Part shown: positions 13,076-25,689 of the stretch, piece after piece
Position numbering within the stretch: the stretch's first letter is position 1
How the letters are laid out: every line of letters begins with the position of its first letter
From: Opisthorchis felineus
Lineage: Eukaryota; Platyhelminthes; Trematoda; Opisthorchiida; Opisthorchiidae
Assembly: GCA_004794785.1 (NCBI GenBank)
Contig: SJOL01006420.1
Coordinates: forward strand, 130,435 to 194,434
Length of the DNA: 64,000 nt
Direction of reading: 5' to 3'
Notes under the pieces: generated by a model
What the model was told of the DNA's origin: nothing
Database searches by the model: none
Seen by the model: only the letters and a program-made list of their open reading frames with translations
Program-made: the position numbers and the translations under genes

Positions 13076-13715
13076 TGTCTACCCGGAGACGAAAATATGT
13101 CACTCCTTCCTGGTTCGACGGCTGGATGTGTTCATTTAGGGTAATAGAAATTCCCACTGTAAATAATATATAAATTTATTGCCCGATGGAACTTAAAAAT
13201 CTGTACATGCTTATAGGAACAGGGTGTGAAACTGGTCGGCCGTATTCGCATTACCTACCTCCGATGAACACTAATCCGAAACGTCACGAAAAGTACTACT
13301 TTCGGGAATATAAATTACTTGATTTCCTCCGTACACATTCGTCTACTCATTCAAATCGACCAAAGTTGCACCTCAACTCCCTATACAGCTCAAAAATGAT
13401 CAGAACATTAATCACGGTCTAAGTACAATTCAATGAAAGTAAGAAGTGAGTAGGAAGTTTTGAAAGAGGGTAGACTCGAGCGTTTGCTGAAACCTGTAAC
13501 TTCTTTGCTGACTGAACGAATACCGACTATCGTCAGTGCCATCAAACAAACTCAACGGTGCAGAGACGGTAAGCGTATTACAGTTTTATAGCATCATTTC
13601 ATTCTTTGAATACAACACTCCCTCTGTCAAAGCGTTCTCCTGGAATGACTACCTCCCCAATAAGACAGCATAGCTGTGCGCGTCTCTGCCAGAGTCAGAC
13701 TTTCCCTTCCTCGGG

Positions 13716-13907
13716 GCGAGATGGTTCAGTGGTTAGAGCGCGAATTTACTGACCGGAAGATCCGTTGTTCGAACCCGACCTCTGCATCTCGACTTCTCGT
13801 GTCTAGGCTTGGGCAACGTGGCAGCAGCCCAGCTATCGTGCTTCGTTCGGGTGGCATGGCAGCTAGGCACTGAAAGGGCATTGCAGCTGAACGATTATTA
13901 TTATTAT
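13716..13907 (+). repeat. SINE A copy (tRNA-derived, ATT tail)
   Basis: A polymerase III type head is visible: box A TGGTTCAGTGG at 13722-13732 and box B GTTCGAACCC at 13767-13776. The body has GGCTTGGGCAAC and GGCATGGCAGCTAGGCAC. The 3' end reads GCAGCTGAACG followed by ATT repeats. This is the best-preserved of four copies in the window (others at 39.66, 51.7 and 52.65 kb). Open frames across it are artefacts of the repeat, not genes. Confidence 0.85.
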
Positions 13908-15119
13908 CATTACTTTCTTCCTCCATATTGGGCCAATCCGAGTTGTTTGACATTTCTGAGGTTGTACTAGACCCATGCATTCCTTCCTCAGCCCGTAGAT
14001 GAAATACACCCAACGCGCTCTCCCCGACTGCAACTGTACCAATAAAATATTGTAAATATCCAGCGGGTGTGGCAAGAACGAAAACCAAGAAAAAACGAAA
14101 ACGGCTTGGGCCGACAATATGGGTGTTCATGCTCCGCAGTGGAAATCAGTGCTTTCACATCACACCAGTGAATAGTATCTCCAAAAAGCCAATAAATTTA
14201 CCCTATCACGATTGTGCCGCTGCTGAGATACACTTTTTCTACACTTCTCAAGCGAAACCGACATCCCTGCAGGTGCAACCAGCAGGATTTCAGGTGTATT
14301 CAACCGTAGATGGATTAGTTTCTATCTGCGGTAAGTGTAAAAAACAACACGTACCTTCTGCCTATTCAATGCTTGAAGCCCATGTTAACTGTTTTCTGTA
14401 AGGTGTTTTAGTTGGATCATTCATTTTAGCCATTCCTACTGAGTGTAATTCCGGGTTTTCTTAATTCACAATGGCTAGCAAGATTCTTTTCCGTGGGAAT
14501 TTGGCTTTGTGTTATAGGCACTGGGACAAGTGCATGTACAGCTGTTGATTAACCACCTCCCCTTTATTGCTGGAACGCAGAACAGGCCAGACCGAATACA
14601 CGTCAACTTTTTCAAGATGATTGATTTCACATGGAGTAGGCTAATAAAAAAGCCAAAAATTGCACGACTAACCGAGTGGAAGCAGTTGTTGAAAATAGTT
14701 TCAGTTTCAGCGTTGTCCATAAAGGCGAAAAATAGCTTTTTGGAGATTTTGAAATTGATTTCACGCTTGTAATGTAACGAAGTGAAATAATTCAAACATA
14801 AGGTTTAGACAGCTTGACCAGTTTAAAATATGTTCTGGCATCAAATTCCCAAGCACGACGCGCTCTGTTTTTTTTTGTTTTCCGTGGAGAGCACGACGAG
14901 GAAGCATTTTCTGCCGGAGGATCGCCTTGGGCGCTATCACGTAAAAGTGGCAAATTAATTAAGCAGGTTAGACATTTTTTATAATCAAGTGATTGTAGAA
15001 ATCCTTGAAAAAGACTGCCCACAGCAACCGAAACGTCGGATTAAAGCATGTTATTCCACTACGCTGTGTTCTGAATTTAAAAGTTTCCAGGTTAGACATT
15101 GCTTCCAATTTTATGAGTA
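13908..15119. other. Unassigned stretch
   Basis: A plus-strand open frame at 14069-14401 contains a consensus-like donor (CTGCG then GTAAGT at about 14331) and might include an exon, but no family is recognisable. At 15019-15045 the text CAACCGAAACGTCGGATTA resembles sequences found near retroelement ends. Nothing else supportable. Confidence 0.35.
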
Positions 15120-16030
15120 TGCTTTTCAACTCCCGTGAAGTAGACAAACTTTGTTAAGGCCAGTTAGTCGGTAGTGAAAGCTAGCGTCCGTGTGTACGAT
15201 AAGGAGACCGCAGAGTTTGACAGTGAGTCGGGATTGCCAATTTTCGCCGATGCTCTTTAACTTCGCAGTTGATTGGTCACTCGAACAACAGTGGAGCGAT
15301 GCTCTAACGTCCAATTTGGTACTCAAAACTGAATAGCTGGCTGTGAGTACGCTGATGACTTGAAAGGACTCCGGCGTGCGCTGAATAATCTAACTCACTA
15401 CGTAGCTCTCGTAGGACTGGAAATCACCGTTTAACTAGACGAACTTTCTAAAGGTGAAATGCAATGACGTTTGCACAGTGCCCGACAAGCCCTCCTATAG
15501 CTGAAGGCCGTCATGTGAAAAAGAACTGGGATTATTGTGCGCACGAAATTCCAGGTTTTTGATGTAGCTATCTGTCCGGCCCTGATTTATGCTTGCAAAA
15601 TGTGGGCTCTACAACTAGAGATTATCTGAAAGCTGGAGTGTTTTTTACCGCCGGTGTCTCCAATATGTAGTGAGAGTTCGCTGTCTAGAAGTGTCCAGTG
15701 GGGAGAGCCGGAAACGTTGTCATGGCCCACCACGCCTATCTCAGTTCATTCAACGACGGTGCCTGCAGTGGTTTGGGCGTAGGTTGCGCAGGAAAGGTGC
15801 GGAAATCACCAGACAAACGTTGACTCTGCACCATGTCAAGGCTGACGTCGCCATGGTGGGAGAACGGTAAAGAGCGATACGGGACAGCCCGGTCTCTATG
15901 TGGCCTACTGGAGTCGATACTGGATCGTAGTTTGTGCAGATCTGGCACCCAGTTGTCATTCCCGTATCCTGGACATTTCTGGAAAGGCCGAATTTTCTTG
16001 TTTCAGGTTGCAGTCGTCCGAAGATAAAAA
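15120..16030 (+). mobile_element. Dead RTE-like LINE, RT and C-terminal part
   Basis: Translating with frameshifts gives pieces of a non-LTR reverse transcriptase of the RTE clade: SVRVYDKETAEF, FSPMLFNFAVDW (palm region before the catalytic motif), EYADDLKGL with YADD at 15348-15359, then FQVFDVAICPALIYACKMW and a C-terminal region with RRCLQWFGRRLRRKG. Stops and frameshifts are frequent, so the copy is inactive. The endonuclease domain is absent, as in a 5'-truncated insertion. The clade call rests on motif spacing remembered from fluke RTE elements. Confidence 0.7.
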
Positions 16031-19000
16031 AATTATAGTAAGTTCCACCCATGGATAACCGACTGCTCGCCCTGTAAGTGTACCGAAGAGAGAAAGGTCA
16101 CACGCCAAAATATCAACGCACGAATGAACATGAATCGGGCAATTGGTCGAAAAGATTCAGCCTATCCCACTAATCGGTGAAGCAGACGAAACACCCTATA
16201 CACTGGGCCAACTTAAGGATCGATAGACCACCGGCTGCCACCTCACTTTTTAAGAAACAGTTTTAAAGGTTAGGTTCAAGAATTATTCGAAAATCGATTA
16301 GAATAGAAAATTGTCAACTTGATTTACATGAAGCTGTCAGGCTACTATGCCGTTTCAGGTTCACCAGCAATAATTCATTGGAATGGCAATTTCAAGACCA
16401 AGTTTGGTACCTCCAAGACCAGGGAGGAGACCAGGACTATAAATGCAAGAATGGTAACTTCAAGACCAGGAAGGTCAGTGGCCCTTCTGTTTTACATGGT
16501 TCGTTGATTGGTCCTCCTCATCTAGAGTAAATCACTGGGATGACGACCAAACGTTCTCATTCCGAGGATGACGCACACTAGACATGCGCGGAAGAATGGA
16601 GCGGACAATAAGAAGTAAAACCAACACATGACAGTACAATCACACCAATCGATCTGGATCATCTCAACGAGGTTGAATAGTGCTTAATCATCGGTCATCA
16701 GTTGGGCATGTTCACTAGGACGGTGTCCTAAGTAGAACACAGCAAGAAAGCACGTGCTCGCTGGGTCAAAGGATTACGAGGATATCGTGAAGCCAAAAAC
16801 AACTCATTTAACCGCTGGACCGATATCTCGCTGATCTCTACTCACTACAGTATCGAATGTACTTTCATATCGATGGAAAGCGTGTGCCCTCGCAGGACAG
16901 ACCGGTGACACTAGACATACATGCTTAACGTGAGTGGAGTTGCCCGAGTAAGATAAATGAGAACGTGATAACAGTCATTTCAGCGGTAGCACTGTGGATC
17001 AGGTGTCTTGTTACTGTTAGAGCAGTCCTGCTGACTCAGTTGGATAATAAAATGTCCACGTGACCACACCATCTCCCCGAATGATGATCGAAAAGATTGA
17101 GTCTATCCACCTGCTCCTAAGACATAGTAGTATATGATAACAGAATGTTAAATATGAAATAATGACTATTTGCCAGCGGGATAGTCACTCGTGAGTGCAG
17201 GAAAGTCTTACTTAAACCCACACAATTGTCAACCTTCTTACGGTTGCCGTATAATTTAGTGACGTGGCTGTGGTAATCCTAGCGACTTCATCATTCTTTG
17301 ATCTTGACTTTGATATTTGGAGTAGGATCGGATAAAAATATCATAAATATCTGTTTGAAGTTTTCAACTGGGTGCTAACAGTTGGTGAACCTGTGACATC
17401 ACATATCTCTTTTTGAAGACTTTGTGGGGTAGTACTTCCATACACATGCGGTCCAATGAGGTTCGAACAGTTGTAGCAGAAAATTCGTTCTGCGTCATTA
17501 CAACTGGTAACGACTTGGCTGTGGATTGAATTGGATTGGATTGAAAATCACCTCGCGTCATTCAAAGCACATAATTGGATGACGTTACCATAGTTGTCTT
17601 ACACTTATTCGTGCAGCAGCTAAATATTAAGTGGTTGCGCGTGATTAACTGAGGTGTTCGGAGCCTTAATTTTAACGAAGTTCAACACCTAAATTCCTAT
17701 CATTTGTAACATTAACCATTTGAAAAATGGCGAAACTCTTCAACGTTTACTCAGCTGTGTGTGAATACTGACGACAGTTTGCTAGAGTTTAAGTTGCCTT
17801 ATCAACTCGGCACAGTCGTCTGCCAATAAAAATACACCCCAGAATAAGTCGTCTGCTACTCAGTACTAGCCAAATTGTGGAATAGGCAGGAACAGATTTA
17901 ATGTCACAACTACTTGCTCATCCATTTGCTTCCATCCGGCCAAGGACGGTGAGCTTACCGTGCAACATAACCATAAAGCGAACGTTAAGTGAATTGGTGC
18001 ATGCTGTATTTCTTGAGTGGTGCAGTAACGCAAATTTGTATCTGTCAGCTGCTAACCGAAGGCGGTGCGTGTACAGCATGCTTCCTTTAACGATTTGGAT
18101 CAGTACCGCATCCTCAGGTTGCATAAGACCCAACCTTAGAAAGCTACTTTTCCAGCGGATTGATGAAAGGTAACACAGTTTAGTGTATGCAATATGGGTA
18201 TCGACGTCATTCAAACATGCCAATATGTGTTATCCGTATATTCGAACGACTGAACTTGGACAACGGTTTAATTCTATTTATCGTTCAAACTGAGGGGTCC
18301 TATGAGGGCCGTGGGCTTCACTAAACCGAAAGGTGTGCCAAGTTGTTTCACGCACTGCAGAATTAGTAAATGAAGCTGACAATCTAACAGGAGAGTGGAG
18401 GGCGGGAGTCTCCGGGAAAGAGTTGTTTCCTTCTTTTCCACTCATCTTCCTTACTGGAAGTTTTTTCATACCTGGTAGAGTTTGAGATAACGCTTGCCAA
18501 TATTTGCTGATGTAAATGTCAAAGTATATATATATATATATNNNNNTATATATATATTAAAGTTTTGGAAGCACATAGTTATATACATATATGCAGTCGA
18601 GTCCGTCTTATGCCTGTGACTGACTGTTCGAAATTCATCTTAATCGTGGTCTCATTGGTTCAGTGACGATTTGTGTTGCGTACTGTTTTTTCTTGTGTTT
18701 CCTTACTCCATTAGACACCACCCTTTCAGTTAATCCCTCCCTAGTTCTGATTGTGTCACTTGCGAATTGTTTTGCTTCCTAGTCCGCCTTCCAGTCGTTT
18801 GATGACTCAGTTGTCCGCCTTCCATTTCTAGTAGTTGCTGTTCTTTAATCCATTTGGATCGTTCACAACTTGTCACCTGTTTTCCTGAGCCAGATTAGCC
18901 GGCTTGCGCAGCTCCTCTCTTGCTAGATTTCGCACAGTAGCCTGTTTTGTACTTTGGCTTGCTGGTTCTTGTTCTCTTTGATTTGAGGAGTTGTATCTTT

Positions 19001-19240
19001 TGATCCGATTATTTTGTCCTCTGACTTCCCTTACGGCTCGGGGTATGATACATCTGGAGCTCTTTTGTACTCAAAGGTTGGAAGACAAGTTCGATCTTGA
19101 TATGCTCGTTCATTTTTTGTCGGGTGGGATATCACGTCTACACTTGGCAAGCAAATTGCCAAGCTCGGCAAACAGAGTAAGCAAAACAGCTAATCAACGC
19201 ACAGGAGCTACCAATATTTCGACTGATCACCAACACTTTT
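16031..19240. other. Unassigned stretch with assembly gap
   Basis: No recognisable gene or shared repeat. Contains the TA repeat with the N gap (18525-18557). The C/T-rich sequence after 18,600 leads into the Penelope-like element and could be part of its 5' flank. Confidence 0.4.
18525..18557. repeat. TA microsatellite with 5-base N gap
   Basis: TA repeats flank five N bases at 18542-18546. The gap size is probably nominal: the true repeat may be longer. Confidence 0.9.
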
Positions 19241-19244
19241 GGTC

Positions 19245-20780
19245 ATTCTATACCTAAAACAGCTCGTCGATGGGAGGCTTTCGTCTGCCGAAAAACCTCC
19301 ACTCGACAGCGCCTACATTTCCTCCAGGAAAGCTTAAGGAAATACTACCTCTTCTGCAGTGTCTTTCGCCAATAAATCATCCGCAAGCCTGGGCTATTGA
19401 TAAAAGTAGTGGGAGACGGGTGGTTAGACCCATGATAACGGAAGCTTATAACCGTATTACAATCGATGAGGGAGCTGCTGAAAATAAAGGATATAAGCTT
19501 TAAAATAAACACTTGGATCTGATCAGAAACAACAAGAATAAAATCAGTAATACTGACAACGTCGGGTGGATCCGGAATCTTTCCAGTGAACAGCTGACGG
19601 AACGAGAGGAGAATGTCTTCATCAAAGGATGCAACTTCAAGTTCAAATGTGTTACCAATCTAGAATACTAGGCTGGCTTTCAGGCAGCAATGATATCCGC
19701 CGAATTTAACCAAAATATCCAACAACAATTCCGCTAAATCCTGCTAACAGCTATCCGACTGGTTCAGCCCTCTCTCAAACAAGGGGGAGGAAGTAATGAG
19801 CAGTCCGAAGAAACATGAAACCACCGTCATTCCACCGGCTGATAAAGGACGCCCAGCTGTCATCATGAGCAAAGCAGACTACATAAACAAAACATAGTCC
19901 CTACTCAATGACACTACCACGCACTGTCACCTAGAGAGCAAGCAAACAAACACTCTCAGAGAAAACCACCAGCTACCTTAAGAGGCTTGGAAATCTCTAG
20001 TAGATAACAACAGAGTGATATTGAGGAATAATGGTCCGAGGTTCTAATATTCCGTATTTTTACGGACTTCCAAGAGTACGCAAGGAAACAATTCTACTGT
20101 GGCCAGTAGCATCGATCCCATGTGAAAGCTTTCAAAGGAACTATCTTCTCAGCGAGTCACTGTTTGCAGTCAACACCGCACAGAGGTTTTTAGATAAAAC
20201 GACGGTGGCATCAACGGTCACAGCACTACTTAACGGCCGTGGAGTTGCAAATTGATCTCTAGACCAAGAATGCAACCGTGAATGGTGCTCAATCTTTGTT
20301 TGACCAAGTAATTTTAATTCGACGGCGAATACTATGGGCATCAAAGAAGAGATCCAATGGGGTCTACAGTTTCAAGGTTCATCTCCGAGGTAACAATGCA
20401 AGAATAGCAGCGGATCGTATTACCAGGCCTCAATCCCAAATTATGGATACGTTGCACGAATGAAACTATCTTTATCCTCAAAAAGAACGAACTGGAAAAA
20501 GAAAACGATGGTGAACTGTCATTTTTGGATGTCTCCTTCACTAGACTACTTGATAGAGGTGTACAGAAAGGTCATGCACAGAAAAAATCGGAACTACTAC
20601 GGCAATCATCGTAACTGCTACAAACGGAGCCGCATCTGCGCACTGTTCAAGCGAACTGAGACACTTCGCACCACAACGGAATCCAAGAGAAAAGAAGGGA
20701 AACGCCTATATAAAGTATACCAAAGGAACGGATACCCGAGGAATTTTATTTCTGGATTGCTGGGGAACCAGTATTGAAAC
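19245..20780 (+). mobile_element. Dead Penelope-like element (PLE1)
   Basis: Fragments of a Penelope-type reverse transcriptase appear in order on the plus strand, in shifting frames: WIRNLSSEQLTEREENVFIK at about 19570, TVIPPADKGRPAVIMSKADY at about 19820-19880, FYGLPRVRK at about 20052, GELSFLDVSFTRLLD at about 20510 and LYKVYQRNGYPRNFI at about 20707-20750. PADKG, YGLPK/R, FLDV and NGYP..FI are hallmark positions of this superfamily. Many stops and frameshifts make it a fossil. I see no GIY-YIG endonuclease after it. Confidence 0.7.
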
Positions 20781-21149
20781 TTGGCGCTCAGCTACTACAT
20801 ACAGTTTATGTTGTAGGTTGGCTGAGGTACTGTCAGGCAACCCAAACCTAGACAGGAGGACAATAATGAACTAGACCAAAGCCCTCGGTGCAACAACCTG
20901 ACGACAAGACAGTAGTGATTGGCGTGAGACTACCGGAGGAGTAAAGCTTTCAAGGAGCATGTTGCTACGCTTGTTCCAATCCGAAACTGGAGGACCAGAG
21001 GACTGTTTTAGTCTGACCTCTATTCATTGGCCAATTTGGTATGGGAGGACCTGCGGAATTAAGGCGGACAAACTCCAGTATATTTCATTGGGTCACGGGG
21101 GTTCTCAAACAGTCACAACACGGTAGGGTCCAGTCTCTTCGTGACTGGC

Positions 21150-21660
21150 TTCGGAGGCACCGGTGTTCAAACACACAGAGCCTTCAAAGATCTGAATGCA
21201 TCGGCTAGACATCTGATCCATAAAGTATGATCAATCGAATCACAGAGGTATATACTCAACCACTGACAGCCAAACCATGAAATTGGCGCCATAAATCTCG
21301 GAAGTTGGCAAACACTCTCCTGACTTTACCGATATGGGAAGTGGTTTCATCCTCCACCATTCTGCCGGGACTTATGCAGCTGCCCAGATAGACGAACTTC
21401 TCCAACACATTGATCGGTTTGCCTGCAAGCTTGAGGTTCGGCTCTGATCCCACCCAGTATTGCAGTAGCACTGTACACTTTGGAGGTGCGAGGCCCATAT
21501 CGATCTGTACAGCAAAATTTAGGTTACTTAAAAGAGTTCGCATTTTTAAGGAGTCTGATTCAAGGGGATCACTAGCATCGGCTTACTCATTGTCCGTGAG
21601 CGAACGCCCCGGGTGGTTTCCGATCCATGAGCGAATTAAACTATCTTGATGATGGACTAA
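21150..21660 (-). mobile_element. RTE-like LINE fragment
   Basis: On the minus strand: SLTDNE, a stop where Y of YADD is expected, AD, then LESDSLKMRTLLSNLN, GLAPPKCTVLLQYW, FVYLGSCISPG and, past a stop, VYTSVIRS. This is the RT palm-to-thumb region of an RTE element, similar to the copies at 15 and 33 kb. Both flanks are lost, and the first catalytic motif is broken. Confidence 0.7.
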
Positions 21661-24600
21661 CCTGTGTAGGATAACACCATAGAACACTCCGATAGCTATG
21701 CTGTCTCAGTAGCTTTCGCAAGATTTTCTTGAATGCAGGAATCATCACCGAGGCTTTGCGTTATTTCGGTATTCAGGCATTCTGGAGTAAAGCCATCAAG
21801 CCAATCACAAGAGACTTACCACCTTCTGTGAAGAGTGTAGGATGCATTGTTGCGCTAAAACAGTGAAATTTCACGTTGGACTCCCATCGTCGACGGGAGA
21901 CCAATGTTGACGCTTCTTTGAGGTTTGCGCTGTCTTTTCGGGAGTTGATGCGACCAGCTATATCATCTTTCAAACTGTTCAACCGGTCTTTAAAGGTGAC
22001 ACCCCTGTGAATGAAATGAGATCCCACACTTTTGAGAGATCGCTTCGGTGACCTTCAGCTTCGTTGGACCAGTTAAGATACACTACTGTTCTATATAAAA
22101 TCTTTCATAATTTCTCCGTTCACTGAAATGAATGAGAGTCAGCTGCTAATAAACTCATCACGCAAGGACACCAGGATGCAAGTAGAGTGTATAGGTGTAA
22201 GCCATGATATCAGATGCGGGACAGATAGAACGTCTGTTGTGTGCATCGTTATTCAACCACACAACTCATTACTTCATTTCAATCGTCCCCTATTAGGCAA
22301 AAAGCTCTGGTTGCTACGTGGAATTATTGTCTTGGTTATTTGCAGACCCGCACAACACCGGAACACTGTTCCCGCTCCCTGTATTCCTAACTTTCTTACT
22401 ATTCGAGACTAGAGTTCCAATTCTTCGTGACTGCTTTATCTGTTTGGGAGCACAGTTCCTCAGTGAATACATAATCCTGAAATGATCCGTATATGGATTT
22501 CATGACAAAATATTCCGCATAATAGATTACTAGAGTATGGGACCGGAACGTTGAGTCGCACTAAACGGCAACACACAATGCATCATCCATTGTCAAATTC
22601 TTTTATCTAGCGAGGTGAGTAGTACTGTCAAGTAGTTTCACTTCGCTAACTCAGCCTAGCCATGATTTACGGACTTGCCGCCGTTGAGGTCTTTCTGTTT
22701 ACGACTGTCACGTGAAAATTTGGAAAGCTCATTACTTAATCGCCAAAAGATTTCATGCGACAATGAACATCGGATTTCCTCGAACCCCACTTGTGAACAA
22801 GCAACAGGCTTCAGTTGGGACATCCTTTGGAACCATGAGACGTGAACTCCATGGTGATGAGAACAGTTTATAGCTTGGGAACAGATTCCTGCTTCTTGGT
22901 CTAGAAGTGAGGTAAACCGAGAGTAACCAACACCAAGCTGATTAATTCAGTGACTGATGGTGACAGGCACGTGAAGCACAAATCAAGCAGCAAACCAACA
23001 GCGGCAAATACTGACCTTTTTTCGCTCCACGCATTGGAAGCCGCACTGGTCACTGTCATCAGCCGTGTGAAAGCGAGGTTCACTGCAACACGCGCACAGT
23101 ACGTAGAGAATATATTACTGATCGTATCACACACACTTTACTGTTGCTGAGCGATATTCAGAGTTTTTTAGCAGACCCTCTCTATCAAAAGCCTATGTTG
23201 AACAACCACATCTAAGAAACTGACAATCTGTCGATTCGTACAGTTCTATAGAGTGAGTCCCCATTAACCCCAAAAAACAGTAAATCCCGAGTAAGAAAAT
23301 ATCCCAGTAATAGTACACTTCCACCAGAAAACACTCAGTACAAAATAGCCTACTTTTTTGACAGGAGAGACTGAAAGTCGACCGTAACAATATTTGACAG
23401 TTCTGCCTACTGGCTTGCCCTTGTTTTGGTCACCGTAAAAACAAAAAGGACCTGACATCCGCTGGTTCAGCACAGACCAGGGGGGAACAAGCAACTGTCA
23501 GTGTGATGTTAAACATGCATTTCATACAATACACAACCATGTGCTTTTTAACTGTGCATTTCAGGTTGCATTTTAGTTGAGAGGAGGTATATTTCCGTGG
23601 GTAACGAAGTTGGTAAAAGCTATGTGTTTTCGACGAGCACCCAACAGATAATTCTGCTGTTTCTCTATGGTTGAAAATTTCGTGCGAAGGAATATTTCCG
23701 ACTATTCGATGATACTGACCCTTACACTTGACAACTGTATTCATCATAGCATCTGACAACTTTCCACAAGTTATGGGTCCTGTTTCTTAATTTTGTCATG
23801 CTTCTCTGCGCCGGATGGGAATATTGGGATATTACTGGAACAAACAGTTGCCGAATTTTCTACACCATATAAGCAATGATACAAAGGTACGCGGTGATAA
23901 AAGCTCAGTTGAACTTGGGATGGTGCCGACTGGAGGTCCGACCGAATGTCAGTAGCTGACCGTCCAAGAGTTGCCCTCAGAGCTGTAACCAGTTCCGTAT
24001 CAAGAAAAGGAGTTTGGCATGTTAAAACATGCAGTATTTATGTAGTACATTCATTTGGAGAAAGTACAAGTGAGAGACTCAACTGCGCCTCCCGTCAATA
24101 TCATTCTAATTCTCAAGAGTACCCTTAACTACACCACTGGCACAAAATAAGTGTGATGGAAAATCTAACAATTTTAACCAAGTGTTAAATTAGTATCATA
24201 AAAAAGAGGATAACAAGTCCGCATTAACATACCAATTTTGTTTTCATGAGAGACTTAGCTGAATCGTTGCTCACCTCCCGTTTATGATGTATTTCAACTG
24301 GGTGTGCTGCTGAAGACTTTTCAGGAAAACTGTAGAAAGTTTTTCTTCGAGAAAATACCGGATTATGTTACAGATCTGGTTTGCTGTGGTAGGATATGAA
24401 TATATTTCCCCACTACATTCCGGTTTCCCTTTTCAAGTACCTGGTCATTCGTGAATTTTCGTGGTATCTATGGCGGGTATTTTCTACGGATTCGGATGTT
24501 AAATTAAATGAATTTATCAATAAAATTTTTGGATGGTCACAATAAAGTAAAGACACTCGTTACTAGACAGCAAATTTCAGTAGACAATAAGCTTTGCATG

Positions 24601-25064
24601 AAATACGACGCAGTTTATATACTATGTATACAAATAACCGAAAACGCGTAGCGTCGTTTGGGAAAACGCAACATTGAAAAGTGTGGGTCAGAAGGGAGCT
24701 TGAGCTTATTCATTCAACTGGGATGGGCAGACAGGCATCACTCACCGGTATGTCTTACACTATGTGTCACAACTAATGTAATCATTTTACGAATTCCATA
24801 CAAAATCCCCTTTGGTGATTGCGTACAAATAATTTCTTCATGTGCCTACAGTGTATCTGAGAAGTGTGGGAGAGAGTCTGAAGAGTAAACCATTTAAAAA
24901 TGAGATACCGTTGATTTCGCTTAATCACAGGATGGAAACGTGCAGTTATAACCACCATAAATGATCAAGAGAAATAAATGCAACACGCTAAAAATGAAGT
25001 TCACCACACGGAATCGTCCAAAGCCGCAACAAGAGAACGACCATTCTCAGGTGAAAACAAATTA

Positions 25065-25067
<3 letters not shown>
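21661..25067. other. Unassigned stretch, no gene recognised
   Basis: Short open frames only. At about 24225-24250 the text CATACCAATTTTGTTTTCA resembles sequence upstream of the hammerhead repeat at 29.7 kb, but no ribozyme core follows. Confidence 0.4.
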
Positions 25068-25101
<34 letters not shown>

Positions 25102-25550
25102 CAGCTGTAAAAACTGCGTACGTGGCGCATAGTGGTTATAGCTGCCACAGTTTCGTTCATCGAGGTGGGGTAGGTAGCTGCGCATTGGAGACGGTAGATG
25201 ATGTAATTGATGCGTAAACACTGGGTTGTCAGTGGACTTTTAATTGGGTAGATTGGGAGGGGAGCTACGCATTGAAGACAGTAGCTTGGATGCATGAATG
25301 CCACTGAAGGCGCGACTGAGCCATATCTAAGGATGTCTCCAACCATTGAGGTGTTCGGTCTCGGGGTCCCCATCCAGGGAGACGGCAAAGATATGCGCAG
25401 TTGAGTTTGCTGGTTTCCATATTCCGCTGCCAGGTCATTGTTTGACTTAACCTGATTCTTTCCGATCCTTCGCGTAGTTGTTCGAAAAGGGCTCTCCGAG
25501 GAAGTCGGTCAGTTCGCACACGGGACGCGTGACCAAGCTAGGGCAACCCA
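25068..25550 (-). mobile_element. 5'-truncated RTE-like LINE with TAA tail
   Basis: The minus strand encodes the RTE C-terminus: LGHASRVRTDRLPRRALF, then RLPGWGPRDRTPQWLETSLD and a stop near 25265. The 3' UTR ends TTTTTACAGCTGA followed by 11 TAA units (25068-25100). A microsatellite-type tail instead of poly(A) is typical of RTE elements. Everything upstream of the C-terminus is missing. Confidence 0.75.
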
Positions 25551-25574
25551 TGGAGTGTGATCAGCTCCTCTGTC

Positions 25575-25682
25575 GTACGCAAGATATTTCATCCCCAAAT
25601 CATCGGTGAACGAAACTGTGACAGCTAAAACCACTGCACGACAAGTACGCGGTTCTTACAGCTGACAATGATGATGATGACA
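25575..25682 (+). mobile_element. RTE-like 3' UTR end with ATG tail
   Basis: The plus strand carries GTGAACGAAACTGTGACAGC, then AAAACCACTGCACGACAAGT and TTCTTACAGCTGACA before ATG repeats. The adjacent minus-strand RTE ends with nearly the same text (ATGAACGAAACTGTGGCAGC, TTTTTACAGCTGA). This is therefore a second, independent 3' end in opposite orientation, with only the UTR left. Confidence 0.6.
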
Positions 25683-25689
25683 TCATGTA

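Noticed and set aside
13726..14130. 134-codon minus-strand frame
   Set aside because: It reads through the antisense of SINE A and is not a gene.
14162..14332. Possible exon ending at a GTAAGT donor
   Set aside because: A single good donor is not enough; the acceptor candidate CACACCAG is ordinary and the translation is not recognisable.
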